Shown here piece by piece: positions 27,004 to 35,833 of a DNA stretch of 64,000 nucleotides (position 1 is its first letter; each line of letters opens with the position of its first letter). Source of the stretch: Lachnospiraceae bacterium. GTDB taxonomy: Bacteria > Bacillota > Clostridia > Lachnospirales > Lachnospiraceae. The translations under genes and the position numbers were made by a program. The stretch spans positions 50,503-114,502 of the forward strand of contig CAJTAL010000012.1 in NCBI GenBank assembly GCA_910574285.1, in the 5' to 3' direction. Under the pieces are notes generated by a model that was not told where the DNA came from, did no database searches, and saw only the letters and a program-made list of their open reading frames with translations.

Positions 27004-29382
27004 TTATTCCATCGCCCGCATTTGTTCAATCAGGGATTGTTTTTTCTGTCTGCGGATTGTCCATACAGACAAGATCAGCTCCATTCCAAACAATACCAGA
27101 ATGAACAGGCCCATTTCCAAAACCGGGAATTTGTAAGGCACTACATTTCCGGCAAAAGCACCTACACTCATTTTTCTGCAAGCAAAGATGGAAGCCGGAA
27201 GCCCAACGATCAGCGTCGCCAATGTTGCAAAGAGCGCATAGCACAGCCCCTCACAGATGTTCATTTTACATAGCTGTTTTTGTGTTAGGCCGATAGAACG
27301 CAGAATACTGTTTTCCTGCTTTCGGGCTATCTGGTTAGAGAGTGTCGTATTGATAAGGTTGATAACGCCAAAGAGAAATACCAACCATGAAAGTATCTCC
27401 ATACTGCCAAACGCAAAAGAATTTGTCATTTCTTCATATTCAATCACTGTATTGATTTCATCTAAGGCAATATTACTATGGCTGGCAACAATATTTTTCA
27501 ATTCAGCTCCCACATAGTCTGTTTTTTTAGGGTCATTTACAATGCTCCATGAATAGTCAAAAGAGGTGATTTCCGGGTGCAGTTCGTGGAACAACGCTTC
27601 TGGTGCAAAAAGAGTTGCCCCATCTAAGTGCATCCTGTCATGTCCTGAATATACCTTTGCAGGAGCGTATAACCCCGATATGGTAACAGAAACGGATGGC
27701 TGTTCTTCTCCCAAAGAAATCTCAACCTTTGAACCAACACCCATATCCTCATTCTGCTTTAGCACATTATAGTCAATTACAATACTACGGGAATCTGTTG
27801 GCATGGTTCCCTCTGTCAGAGCCGCTTCAACTGCCGCATAATTCTGGTCGGTCAGCATATCGCACATACCACCAGCTTGATGAATCTCTGTTTTATAAGT
27901 TGCATGGAGAGATTGCCTGCTTGGAATTATATCTGTAACGCCATCAATAGATAAGATTTCCTGCTTTAATTCCTCATTCAATGGATTTCCCGCTGCCATA
28001 ACCTTTTCTTCTGTCATTTCAGAATCCAAATAAATTTTATAGTCGCCGTCTGGGAAAAACTGTCTTGCAAGTGCCTCTGGTGAGCGCAGCAAAACAATGG
28101 AGGATACCACAAGCAGGATAATTCCGCCCAAACTCAATGAGGCTACAATAGCAACGGTCTTTTTTCGGTCACGCTTAAAATTTGCAATTCCCATTGAAAC
28201 AGGATTGAGCTTGATATTCTTTTTCCGGCTGCGGATGTCCTTTTGCGCCGGGGTAAAACGGACGGCTTCAATCGGGGAAATCCCTGCCGCAATTTTTACC
28301 GGCTTACGGATGGAAACAGATACCATGATCCAACTGCTTATGAGTGTCAAAATAACCGTTGCCACATAGGAAACAGCGTTAAAACCCTTAGAAAACAGGA
28401 GAAAACCGCCACATATGCCCAACACTGTACCTATCACAATCCCGATACTGCCGAGTTTGCGTCCCTCCCGCTTTACAATCCGCTTGATTTGTTTTGGCGT
28501 TGCACCAATCGTCCGAAGCTGCCCGTAGCTCTGGATTTTGTCATTGATGGAGATACGGAAGATACTCTGGATCACAATATAGCCGCCGATCAGAACAATG
28601 GCAATCACGCTAGCCATCAGTGCAAAATCAAAGGATTTAGAAGCATAGGCAAAATACTTGCTGTTCATTTTGGGCATAGGAAGCTGATATTCCTCCGCAA
28701 TCTCCCTGCAATAAGAGGTCATCAGTTCTTCGCCCAACTGGTCGCTGTTTTTGAAATGGGCATAGGCACGATACCCAGCCGGGTCAAACCCATCCCATTC
28801 TGTCAGGGCAGCGTTGGAAAGAATGATCGCGCAGGTATTTGCTTCTTTCTCATTTACGCTGTCCATAATGCCGGTAACGACATAATCACCATGAAAGCTC
28901 TCGGTGTCTAAGGTCACAGTGTCCCCGATCTTGGCATTGTTTCCATAGGTGGAAAGAAAGTATTCGCTTACGACAACTTCATTTGCTTTTTCAGGAACCC
29001 GACCCTCTAACAACTCCATCTGCACCTTGGTAATCTCCATCATTTGCGCGTCACAATACACATAGGACGCATGATAGCCCTGTTCCGAAAGTTCCTCACC
29101 CAGTATATAGTAGCCGCCTACGCGCTCAAACTCCGGCAGTCCTTTCAGGGTTTCAATGTCGTTTTCCTCTACGCCCAGCCAAACCGCCTCATAAGTATCG
29201 ACAACCTGATTGCGCTGCATTTGTGTCAGGGAGGTAGACACAATTCCCGTAAAGCAGATTAGAAACGCCGCCAGCGCAACGGCAATCACCACCATCAGAT
29301 TCCGGCGCTTTTCACTTTGTAAACTTTTCTTTGCCAGCTTCTTTGTAATAGCGCTGGTATCATTTTCAAAAGGCCATGTCAT
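27004..29382 (-). CDS. FtsX-family ABC transporter permease
   Basis: 792 residues. The layout is MacB/BceB-like with two FtsX repeats: TM near 30-52 (NLMVVIAVALAAFLICFTGI), a large extracellular domain to about 250, three TMs (FALMASVIAIVLIGGYIVIQ; GSIGIVIGTVLGICGGFLLF; VATVILTLISSWIMV), then a second TM at about 410-432, a second extracellular domain and three C-terminal TMs. LRTIGATPKQIKRIV and LRSIGLTQKQLCKM are the typical cytoplasmic coupling motifs after each bundle. It forms a transporter with the ATPase 14 bp upstream (29397). The substrate is unknown; such transporters commonly handle antimicrobial peptides or lipoproteins. The RBS AAGGAGGTGG is excellent. Confidence 0.92.
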   Translation of the reverse strand: MTWPFENDTSAITKKLAKKSLQSEKRRNLMVVIAVALAAFLICFTGIVSTSLTQMQRNQVVDTYEAVWLGVEENDIETLKGLPEFERVGGYYILGEELSEQGYHASYVYCDAQMMEITKVQMELLEGRVPEKANEVVVSEYFLSTYGNNAKIGDTVTLDTESFHGDYVVTGIMDSVNEKEANTCAIILSNAALTEWDGFDPAGYRAYAHFKNSDQLGEELMTSYCREIAEEYQLPMPKMNSKYFAYASKSFDFALMASVIAIVLIGGYIVIQSIFRISINDKIQSYGQLRTIGATPKQIKRIVKREGRKLGSIGIVIGTVLGICGGFLLFSKGFNAVSYVATVILTLISSWIMVSVSIRKPVKIAAGISPIEAVRFTPAQKDIRSRKKNIKLNPVSMGIANFKRDRKKTVAIVASLSLGGIILLVVSSIVLLRSPEALARQFFPDGDYKIYLDSEMTEEKVMAAGNPLNEELKQEILSIDGVTDIIPSRQSLHATYKTEIHQAGGMCDMLTDQNYAAVEAALTEGTMPTDSRSIVIDYNVLKQNEDMGVGSKVEISLGEEQPSVSVTISGLYAPAKVYSGHDRMHLDGATLFAPEALFHELHPEITSFDYSWSIVNDPKKTDYVGAELKNIVASHSNIALDEINTVIEYEEMTNSFAFGSMEILSWLVFLFGVINLINTTLSNQIARKQENSILRSIGLTQKQLCKMNICEGLCYALFATLATLIVGLPASIFACRKMSVGAFAGNVVPYKFPVLEMGLFILVLFGMELILSVWTIRRQKKQSLIEQMRAME

Positions 29383-29396
29383 AGCCTGCCACCTCC

Positions 29397-30062
29397 TTAC
29401 TCCACGATCTTGCCGTCCTCAATGCGGACAATCCGATCTGCAAGACGGGCTATGTCGTCATTGTGGGTAATCATCACAACGGTTTGCCGGAACTCCGCAC
29501 TGGTGCGTTTGATAAGCCCCAGCACCTCGGCGCTGGTCTTACTGTCAAGGTTGCCGGTCGGCTCGTCGGCCAGCACAATAGCCGGTTTGGTAATCAGAGC
29601 GCGGGCAATCGCCACACGCTGCTGCTGTCCGCCGGAAAGATTGTTCGGCATATTTTTCAGTTTATCTTCCAGCCCCAGCAGGTGAACGATTTCGTCCAAA
29701 AACTTCTGATCCACCGTATCCCCGTCCAGCTCCACCGGCAGGACGATATTCTCATACACATTCAGGATGGGAACAAGGTTATAGTTCTGGAAGATAAAGC
29801 CGATGTTGCGGCGGCGGAAGATGGTAAGCTGTTCGTCGTTCATTTTCGACAGCTCTTTGTCCCGGACAATTACATTGCCGGAAGTAGGGGTGTCCAGCCC
29901 GCCCATCATGTGAAGCAGGGTAGACTTGCCGCTGCCGGAGGTTCCCACAACGGCCACAAACTCGCCGTCCTCCACGGAGAAGTTCACGCCGTCAAGGGCG
30001 CGGGTAATGTTCGGCTCTGTACCGTAATACTTTTTCAGGTCAATCGTCTGTAAAACGCTCAT
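29397..30062 (-). CDS. ABC transporter ATP-binding protein (MacB/LolD-type)
   Basis: 221 residues. Walker A GTSGSGKSTLLHMMGG, Q-loop FIFQNYNLVPILNVYENI, signature LSGGQQQRVAIARAL, Walker B AIVLADEPTGNLD, H-loop MITHND. It starts MSVLQTIDLKKYYGTEPN at 30062 after AAAGGAG; the upstream in-frame extension lies across the operator region and has no homology. Pairs with the permease at 27004. The upstream 130 bp contain two copies of the TGTAACATTT/GGACATTT repeat, suggesting direct control by the response regulator of the adjacent operon. Confidence 0.95.
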   Translation of the reverse strand: MSVLQTIDLKKYYGTEPNITRALDGVNFSVEDGEFVAVVGTSGSGKSTLLHMMGGLDTPTSGNVIVRDKELSKMNDEQLTIFRRRNIGFIFQNYNLVPILNVYENIVLPVELDGDTVDQKFLDEIVHLLGLEDKLKNMPNNLSGGQQQRVAIARALITKPAIVLADEPTGNLDSKTSAEVLGLIKRTSAEFRQTVVMITHNDDIARLADRIVRIEDGKIVE

Positions 30063-30116
30063 ACTCAAAACTCCTTTCAAGGCTTTCTGCCTGTTGATAA
30101 GGGTATTGTAAAACCC

Positions 30117-30194
30117 AAATGTCCGCGAAATGTTACAGCGGCCAAAAAATTTCATTGAAAATCGGGGTGAAATGTTACAACGCTCGGACATTTC
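30117..30194 (-). promoter_or_regulatory. Operator-like repeats upstream of the first ABC operon
   Basis: Minus strand TGTAACATTTCGCGGACATTT (read as ACATTT-CGCGG-ACATTT, 30117-30137) shows 11-bp-spaced direct repeats and is identical over 21 positions, apart from none seen, to the copy at 35259-35279. A second, looser copy lies at 30171-30194. Confidence 0.65.
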
Positions 30195-30239
30195 AAAAAA
30201 ATTTACGGCGGGCAGCCGGAAATGGCCGTCCGCCGCGTT

Positions 30240-31271
30240 CTATTTTGTAGGCAGCATAATGGAAAATTCCGAACCCTTACCCGGCTCCGAAACCACTTTG
30301 ATATAGCCGCCCTGCCGCGTTACGATCTCACGGGCCAGATACAGACCAATGCCCACGCCCTGCTGTTCGTGTACTTCTTCCTCACGATAGAAGCGCCGGA
30401 AGATGGCAGCCTGATTGCTTTCGGAAATGCCCTTGCCGGTGTCGGTCACTTTGATCTCCACATACATTTCCCACAGCACCACCGACACAGCGATTTTCCC
30501 GCCTGCCGGGGTGTACTTCACCGCATTGTCCAGCAGGTTAAAGAGGGCTTCGGATGTCCACTTGCTGTCATGGAAAACGGTCAAATCCTCCGGGCAATCC
30601 ACGGACACGGCAATTTCCTTTTTCTCCGCTTCATACACAATCCCACTCATGGCCTGCGCCACGGTATCAAAGAGGCGGCCCGGCTTCTTATCCAACTGGA
30701 TCACGCCTGTTTCCAGCCGGGAGGTTTTCACAAGGGCCTGAAAGAGAAAGTCCAGCTTATCCGTCTGGCTGCGGATTCCCCGGATAAAGTCGGTGCGCTC
30801 CGCCTCGGTCATAGGCTTTTCCAGCAGGGTGTCCGTCGCCATTTTCAGATTGCTTACCGGCGTTTTCACTTGATGGGAAATATCCGATACAAGGGTCTGC
30901 AACTCCTGCCGTTCCTCGTCCACCCGGCGGCGGTTCTCCTGCATGATCTGGTAAAGCCTTGCCAGCCGGTGTCCGATTCTGGCAAGCTGGGTTTCGCTGT
31001 CCTCTGGCCGCTGGGGTGCTTCATTTCCGGCGATCATGTGGTCTAAAGTCTGGCACAGGTTAGCGGTAAACTGCGACAGCCGCTTTCCAAACGCCTGCGT
31101 CAGTACAAAAATCCCCACAAGGGCGCACAGTAGCAGCGCCCCGCCAGTCAGCAGCACCGCCGTCTGTTTTGTCACAAGAAACAGGGCTATGGTGATCCCG
31201 GACATGGAAAGGACAAGTCCTATTGCCACCAGGCTAAACAGCCGCTTTACCGATAGGTTTTGAAACTTCAT
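30240..31271 (-). CDS. Sensor histidine kinase
   Basis: 343 residues. Two close N-terminal membrane segments (LFSLVAIGLVLSMSGITIAL and VLLTGGALLLCALVGIFVL) with almost no extracellular loop, a HAMP-like linker, and a DHp domain with the phospho-His in SDISHQVKTPVSNLKM. The HATPase domain has N-box LFNLLDNAVKYTPAGG, G1 VTDTGKGI and G2 GVGIGLYLAREIV. The short-loop topology is typical of intramembrane-sensing kinases that detect stress through a partner ABC transporter. It overlaps the response regulator stop (ATG at 31271 against 31268) and ends just before the operator of the first ABC operon. Confidence 0.94.
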   Translation of the reverse strand: MKFQNLSVKRLFSLVAIGLVLSMSGITIALFLVTKQTAVLLTGGALLLCALVGIFVLTQAFGKRLSQFTANLCQTLDHMIAGNEAPQRPEDSETQLARIGHRLARLYQIMQENRRRVDEERQELQTLVSDISHQVKTPVSNLKMATDTLLEKPMTEAERTDFIRGIRSQTDKLDFLFQALVKTSRLETGVIQLDKKPGRLFDTVAQAMSGIVYEAEKKEIAVSVDCPEDLTVFHDSKWTSEALFNLLDNAVKYTPAGGKIAVSVVLWEMYVEIKVTDTGKGISESNQAAIFRRFYREEEVHEQQGVGIGLYLAREIVTRQGGYIKVVSEPGKGSEFSIMLPTK

Positions 31272-31960
31272 TTTGCCTCGCCTCCCGTCCATTGATAACC
31301 CATGCCGTAAACGGTCTTGATGTAGGGCGCGCCGCCGTCGGATTCGATCTTGCTGCGAATCCGGCTAATGGAGGTTGTCAGGGTGTGTTCGTCTACAAAC
31401 CTTTCGTCTATATCCCACAGCTTTTCCAAAAGCTGCCCACGGGTCAGCACTTGCCGGGGATTTTTACGGAACAGATTCAGCATTTTATATTCCATCGGGG
31501 ATAGGGTCAGGGGCTTGCCGTTTAAGGAAGCCGTCTGCTCCGAGAAGTCCAGAAACAGCCGCCCGTCGTCGTAAATGTCCTTGGCCGGTTTGTGGTGTTC
31601 CAGCATGGCGAACATGGCTTTGATTTTCCGCTGCAAAGCTCCGATTACAAAGGGCTTTGTGATGTAGTCCACCGCGCCCACCTCATAGCCCCGTATCTGG
31701 TCGCTCTCCTGATCGTTGGCGGTCAGGAAAATCACGATGGTGTCCGGGTGCTGGGGCTTTATCAGCTTGCATAGCTCAAAGCCGTTCCCGTCCGGCAGGT
31801 TGATGTCCAGCAGCACTAAATCAAATTCCCACTGACGGATAGCTTCGGCTGCGGTTCTGGCATTTAGGGCAGAAGTCACGCCGTAGCCGTCTGCGGTCAG
31901 GTTATAGTCTAACATCTTATTCAAAAAACTGTCGTCCTCGACAATTAAAATCTGCTTCAT
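31268..31960 (-). CDS. OmpR-family response regulator
   Basis: 230 residues. The receiver has Glu/Asp/Asp in VEDDSFLN, phospho-Asp in DLVLLDINLPDGNG, FLTAND and the Lys in DYITKPF. The winged-helix output domain has LTLSPMEYKMLNLFRKNPRQ, RGQLLEKLWDIDERFVDEHT and a C-terminal IKTVYGMGYQW hairpin. Cognate kinase directly downstream. It probably binds the 11-bp-spaced ACATTT direct repeats found upstream of both ABC operons and of the tandem receiver gene (inference from spacing and location). It follows the second ABC permease by 4 bp. Confidence 0.95.
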   Translation of the reverse strand: MKQILIVEDDSFLNKMLDYNLTADGYGVTSALNARTAAEAIRQWEFDLVLLDINLPDGNGFELCKLIKPQHPDTIVIFLTANDQESDQIRGYEVGAVDYITKPFVIGALQRKIKAMFAMLEHHKPAKDIYDDGRLFLDFSEQTASLNGKPLTLSPMEYKMLNLFRKNPRQVLTRGQLLEKLWDIDERFVDEHTLTTSISRIRSKIESDGGAPYIKTVYGMGYQWTGGEAK

Positions 31961-31964
31961 ATCC

Positions 31965-34556
31965 TCACTTCCCTTTCTTTTTTAGTTTTTTATAAATAAT
32001 TCCTGGAAAAATAATGCTGAACAATAATAAAAGTACCATCAACGCAATCATTTCTTTTACCGGATAGCGGAAAGCGAAATAGGAAATCTGCATTTTCATA
32101 TACCACTGCATGATACCAATCCCTAAATTTCCAAAACTCATAAGCAATCCACATAACAGTAACCAATAGAAAAGACCCTCTGTTACAAACATTCGATATT
32201 CTTGTTTTTTTGTCATCCCTACACGTTCCAGGATTTTACACTCCCATTGCCGAAGCATAATATCCGATATTCTTGTATTTGCGAAATTCATAATTCCTAT
32301 AAATATTAAAATTCCACTAATACTCATAAGCAGCCATCTACTTGTCTGAATATAGTTCTGCTCCTTTAGCAGACGTTCTGATTTAGAATCTAAATAAAAC
32401 AAGTTCAATTTATCAGCGTGTCCATATTTTGATTGAAATTCCATATTATAATTGCGAATCATCTGATTCAGTCTTTCTCGGATAACTGACTCCTGATTTT
32501 TGTCAACATTAAATTGTATTTCAAAAATTTGTGGTGTTAATTTTTCTACCAGCCAATCATATGTAGTCTCTGTTACCAATAGGATATTTATATTTTTACC
32601 ATCCCAGCACAATTTCATCTCTGGGAAATCATCCTCTGTTATATCCAGATAACCACAATTTACTAATTTCTCAGGAACTAAACTGCTCATTTCCGTACCA
32701 ACCGGAACCAGATCATAAAATTCCATCTCTGTTCCTATATAATCCTGCACTTCTCCTGCTATATAATCTGACATCCTATGATCATGTAGCACGATTGTTC
32801 CATGATTATTTTGAAACTGCTCCCAATTTACTAGCTTATCATTTTTCTGAATAAAGTCTTTTAGTTCTTCCTGCTCCCCGATACTGACTGTCTGAATTAC
32901 CGTGGATATTTTATCTCCATTGATTAGAATCTTTATATTCTCCTTGCCATTTTTTCCGACAATCGGATAAAATCCTTTAATATTTTCTACTGAATGAAGT
33001 TCGTTTCCTATGGTCGTTTCAATATCATTCATAAGGGACTTCGGAAAAAACTTCATATTCTTTGTGTCCGGTGATGATTCAATTAAATAATTGCAAGCTT
33101 CCTCTGTAATTCCTATTTGGAAGTCCGGCTCTTTACTATAATAATTCTGTAAATCCACTCCATTCACAATTACCGCAGAACATAATGCCAATTCGCACCC
33201 AAGCCATAATGACAAACTTGTTATCCCAAATGTTTTTTTATTCCGAAATAAATATTTCTTTGCAAGATAAATTTCAGGATGTTTTCCCCAATAGCGGAAT
33301 TTCTTTATCTTCGGTTTCTTCCTGCTTTTATGATAAGTGACCGCCTCCGTATATTTCATACACTCCAACGGACTTAATTTCCTCATTTTTCTTTTCAGAC
33401 ATTCCACTGCCACTCCCAACGTGAAAATCACAAGAACAATCGCTAGGATAAGAAGTTTGGGTTGAAAGAAAACCATTCTTTCTAATTTCCATGTATTCTC
33501 TGCATACATTTTTTCTAATAACAATGGCATAATACCCCATATAAACATTCCTCCTAAAACTGCTCCAGCGATACTTCCCGTAAGTCCTATTTTTAGCATC
33601 TCACGATTCATGACTTTAATATTCTGCTTTTGTTCCACACCAATTACTTGTAAAAGACCATAACGTTGTAAATCTTTTTCCAGCGAAATATTTAGGATAT
33701 TGTAAATAAACAAAAACATAGAAAGTAAAACCATAACCGAAAAAAAGACTGCAAATCCATAACTTCCCATCATTTCACTTATTGCCCGATATTCTGCTGG
33801 GTTCATACTTACAATTCTCTGTCCCTCATTCAACTTTATGTTATTTGTCAGCATATGTTCTATTTGCGAACCACTGGAATATTTCTTTGTATGATCTATT
33901 AAAATCCTACATGGCTCCCATTGAAGTCCGTTCTTCTCCATTGATTTCTCTGATAAAAAAGCCACAGAAGCACCGGAGGTTTGATTTTGATACTCTGTAA
34001 AATACCCAGAAAGTAAAAAGTTCTGCATACCGGTTCCACTGGTATTGAAAATGTCATTCCAATAAAAATCCAGTTCAATTTCCATGCCCACTTCGGGATT
34101 CTTGATTCCAAGATATTGCAGAGTTTTCGTAGAAAGCATAATTTCATTTTCTTTTTCTGGATAAGTCCCTACCACATTTGTAAATGCAGGACGTATCATT
34201 TTTTCAAATCCGGTCACATCTGTAATGACGCAATCACAATATTTTATGGAATCATCTAATAATTTTCCTGCAAACTTTTCTTTCCCAATGCTTTCTATGC
34301 ATGGTAGCTGTGTAAGCTGTTGTGTCATATCCGCTGTACCATTTTCAATATAGGTCGATACAGCCATACCATCGGCTTTCATATTTTTCTGAATATCAAT
34401 CTCCATCTTCCCATAGATTAAAGAGAACACACTAAAAATCACGCCTACAGTAATTGTAATTACGATAAACAGTAGACGATTTCTGTTTTGATTCTTTTTC
34501 CTGGAAGCATCCATAAGCACTCTTTCAGCCGACTGATTACAATCGTAATTCTCCAT
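31965..34556 (-). CDS. FtsX-family ABC transporter permease
   Basis: 863 residues, same two-repeat FtsX architecture as the permease at 27004 but clearly divergent and more AT-rich. First TM near 28-50 (LLFIVITITVGVIFSVFSLI), a long extracellular domain, TMs around FFSVMVLLSMFLFIYNI, MLKIGLTGSIAGAVLGGMFI and LLILAIVLVIFTLGVAVECL. The second half repeats this, ending MIALMVLLLLFSIIFPGIIY. Coupling motifs are RYGLLQVIGVEQKQNIKVM and ERVGMTKKQEYRMF. The start at 34556 is TAGGATG directly after the ATPase stop, with GGGAGGG upstream. Partner ATPase at 34558. Confidence 0.92.
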   Translation of the reverse strand: MENYDCNQSAERVLMDASRKKNQNRNRLLFIVITITVGVIFSVFSLIYGKMEIDIQKNMKADGMAVSTYIENGTADMTQQLTQLPCIESIGKEKFAGKLLDDSIKYCDCVITDVTGFEKMIRPAFTNVVGTYPEKENEIMLSTKTLQYLGIKNPEVGMEIELDFYWNDIFNTSGTGMQNFLLSGYFTEYQNQTSGASVAFLSEKSMEKNGLQWEPCRILIDHTKKYSSGSQIEHMLTNNIKLNEGQRIVSMNPAEYRAISEMMGSYGFAVFFSVMVLLSMFLFIYNILNISLEKDLQRYGLLQVIGVEQKQNIKVMNREMLKIGLTGSIAGAVLGGMFIWGIMPLLLEKMYAENTWKLERMVFFQPKLLILAIVLVIFTLGVAVECLKRKMRKLSPLECMKYTEAVTYHKSRKKPKIKKFRYWGKHPEIYLAKKYLFRNKKTFGITSLSLWLGCELALCSAVIVNGVDLQNYYSKEPDFQIGITEEACNYLIESSPDTKNMKFFPKSLMNDIETTIGNELHSVENIKGFYPIVGKNGKENIKILINGDKISTVIQTVSIGEQEELKDFIQKNDKLVNWEQFQNNHGTIVLHDHRMSDYIAGEVQDYIGTEMEFYDLVPVGTEMSSLVPEKLVNCGYLDITEDDFPEMKLCWDGKNINILLVTETTYDWLVEKLTPQIFEIQFNVDKNQESVIRERLNQMIRNYNMEFQSKYGHADKLNLFYLDSKSERLLKEQNYIQTSRWLLMSISGILIFIGIMNFANTRISDIMLRQWECKILERVGMTKKQEYRMFVTEGLFYWLLLCGLLMSFGNLGIGIMQWYMKMQISYFAFRYPVKEMIALMVLLLLFSIIFPGIIYKKLKKKGK

Positions 34557-34557
34557 C

Positions 34558-35220
34558 CTATACAACCCTCCCATCTTTCATCTGAATAATCCGATCTGCC
34601 ATAGCTGCTATTCTTTCATCATGTGTAACGATAATCATTGTCTGGCTATATTTTTTACACATCTTTTTCAAAAATTTCATAACGGATATACTGGTTGTAG
34701 AATCTAAATTTCCTGTCAACTCGTCTCCCAAAAGTATGGTAGGATGTGTATAAATAGCTCTGGCGATTGCGACCCGCTGCTGTTGTCCACCAGATAAAGT
34801 CATAGGATTTTGTAATAGTTTTTCCTCAATTTCCAGTTCTTCAGCTATCCGCATTACTTCTTTTTTACTGATATTTCTTTCCATAAGTTTGGCAGGTAAA
34901 ACTATATTTTCAAATACATTCATCTCTGGGATTAAATTAAAATTTTGAAAAATAAACCCAATATGCCATCTTCTGAAGGAACTCCTTTCCTCCATAGATA
35001 ACTGTGTAATATCTACATCATTGATATAGACACATCCGTGTGTGGGATTTTCCAAACCACCTAGTAAATTGAGCAACGTGGTCTTTCCGCAACCTGAACT
35101 TCCCATAATAGCTACAAATTCATTTTCTTCAACTGTGAAAGATATATCATCAACTGCTCTTAAATAGTGTTCTCCATTAGAATATTCTTTTGTTAAAGAT
35201 ACTGTCTTTACTGCTGCCAT
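34558..35220 (-). CDS. ABC transporter ATP-binding protein (MacB/LolD-type)
   Basis: 220 residues. Walker A GSSGCGKTTLLNLLGGLENP, Q-loop GFIFQNFNLIPEMNVFENIV, signature LSGGQQQRVAIARAIY, Walker B TILLGDELTGNLD and H-loop IVTHDERI. In Walker B the usual DEP is DEL (Pro to Leu), and the residue before the acid pair is Gly where Ala is common; the catalytic Glu is kept. It starts MAAVKTVSLTKEY at 35220 after AAGGGGG. First gene of the ABC-permease-regulator-kinase operon, with the ACATTT operator about 40 bp upstream overlapping its likely promoter. Confidence 0.94.
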   Translation of the reverse strand: MAAVKTVSLTKEYSNGEHYLRAVDDISFTVEENEFVAIMGSSGCGKTTLLNLLGGLENPTHGCVYINDVDITQLSMEERSSFRRWHIGFIFQNFNLIPEMNVFENIVLPAKLMERNISKKEVMRIAEELEIEEKLLQNPMTLSGGQQQRVAIARAIYTHPTILLGDELTGNLDSTTSISVMKFLKKMCKKYSQTMIIVTHDERIAAMADRIIQMKDGRVV

Positions 35221-35258
35221 ATCAATCCCCCTTATCTTTTTCAGATAGTATAACATGC

Positions 35259-35280
35259 AAATGTCCGCGAAATGTTACAA
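35259..35280 (-). promoter_or_regulatory. Operator-like repeat upstream of the second ABC operon
   Basis: ACATTT-CGCGG-ACATTT direct repeat with TGTA before it, the same as at 30117-30137. It lies just upstream of a TATACT -10 box (about 35247-35252) for the ABC-permease-regulator-kinase operon, the position of an activator site. Confidence 0.65.
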
Positions 35281-35596
35281 CGAGCAAAAAAATTTATTTT
35301 TTTCATTCATTTCTCTGTTATAGTAGCTCAAAATAATGATTTTATTATAGGCAGTTATCAAAGGTTTCTCAATGCGGCAACTGTAAACAGATTCTCTGCC
35401 AAAGACTCTTAAAACTACTGGCAAGCAATGCATCTTTACGTAAAAGATGCCTACCAGGCAGAAATTTCGTTCCCGTAATTCCTGCCTGTTGCTTGTTGGT
35501 GATATGTCCCCAAACCCCTAAGATCATTGCCGCTGGCAATGGCTGCGCGTTCCGTTGGAACGCTGAAAAATCGAAAGTTAATATCTTACCAAAATA

Positions 35597-35637
35597 AAAA
35601 ATGCTATGCAATCAGTGAACCTTTTGCATAGCATTTT
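35597..35637. terminator. Hairpin terminator near the element's right end
   Basis: Stem AAAATGCTATGCA/TGCATAGCATTTT with a 14-base loop and A/T tracts on both sides; works in either orientation. Confidence 0.7.
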
Positions 35638-35774
35638 CTATTTTTCCGTTTACCTGGCGTAAGTCATAAGTTTTGTAATGTTTCCTTATGGGCTACTGCC
35701 ATTGCAGAATGGCTCTTTTCACACGATGTAATAGCTGCTTTGCATCGCTCTTTTATTTCACCAGAGTAAAACAA

Positions 35775-35800
35775 AAGACCCCCTCAGGAGTCTTCTGGAC
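35775..35800 (-). terminator. Terminator of the ATPase/DUF4869 operon
   Basis: On the minus strand AAGACTCC-TGAG-GGGGTCTT followed by TTGTTTT, about 35 bp past the ATPase stop. A second small hairpin (ACTTATGAAGT) lies between. Confidence 0.65.
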
Positions 35801-35833
35801 TATAAACTTCATAAGTTTCTATAACATAATCTA

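Larger units (their letters stand above)
35221..35833. other. Right end of the element and flanking intergenic DNA
   Basis: No supported gene over 610 bp. In order: operator repeats and a TATACT -10 box (35250-35280) for the ATPase gene; a stretch (35369-35611) with an 80-codon open frame on the minus strand that I regard as non-coding; a strong hairpin terminator (35597-35637); the element's right inverted end (to 35703); the severed 3' half of the module 2 terminator (35702-35721); and a terminator for the ATPase/DUF4869 operon (35775-35800). Confidence 0.6.

Noticed and set aside
35369..35611. 80-codon frame on the minus strand near the element's right end
   Set aside because: No RBS and no domain; I recall similar frames in non-coding ends of clostridial elements, so treated as non-coding.
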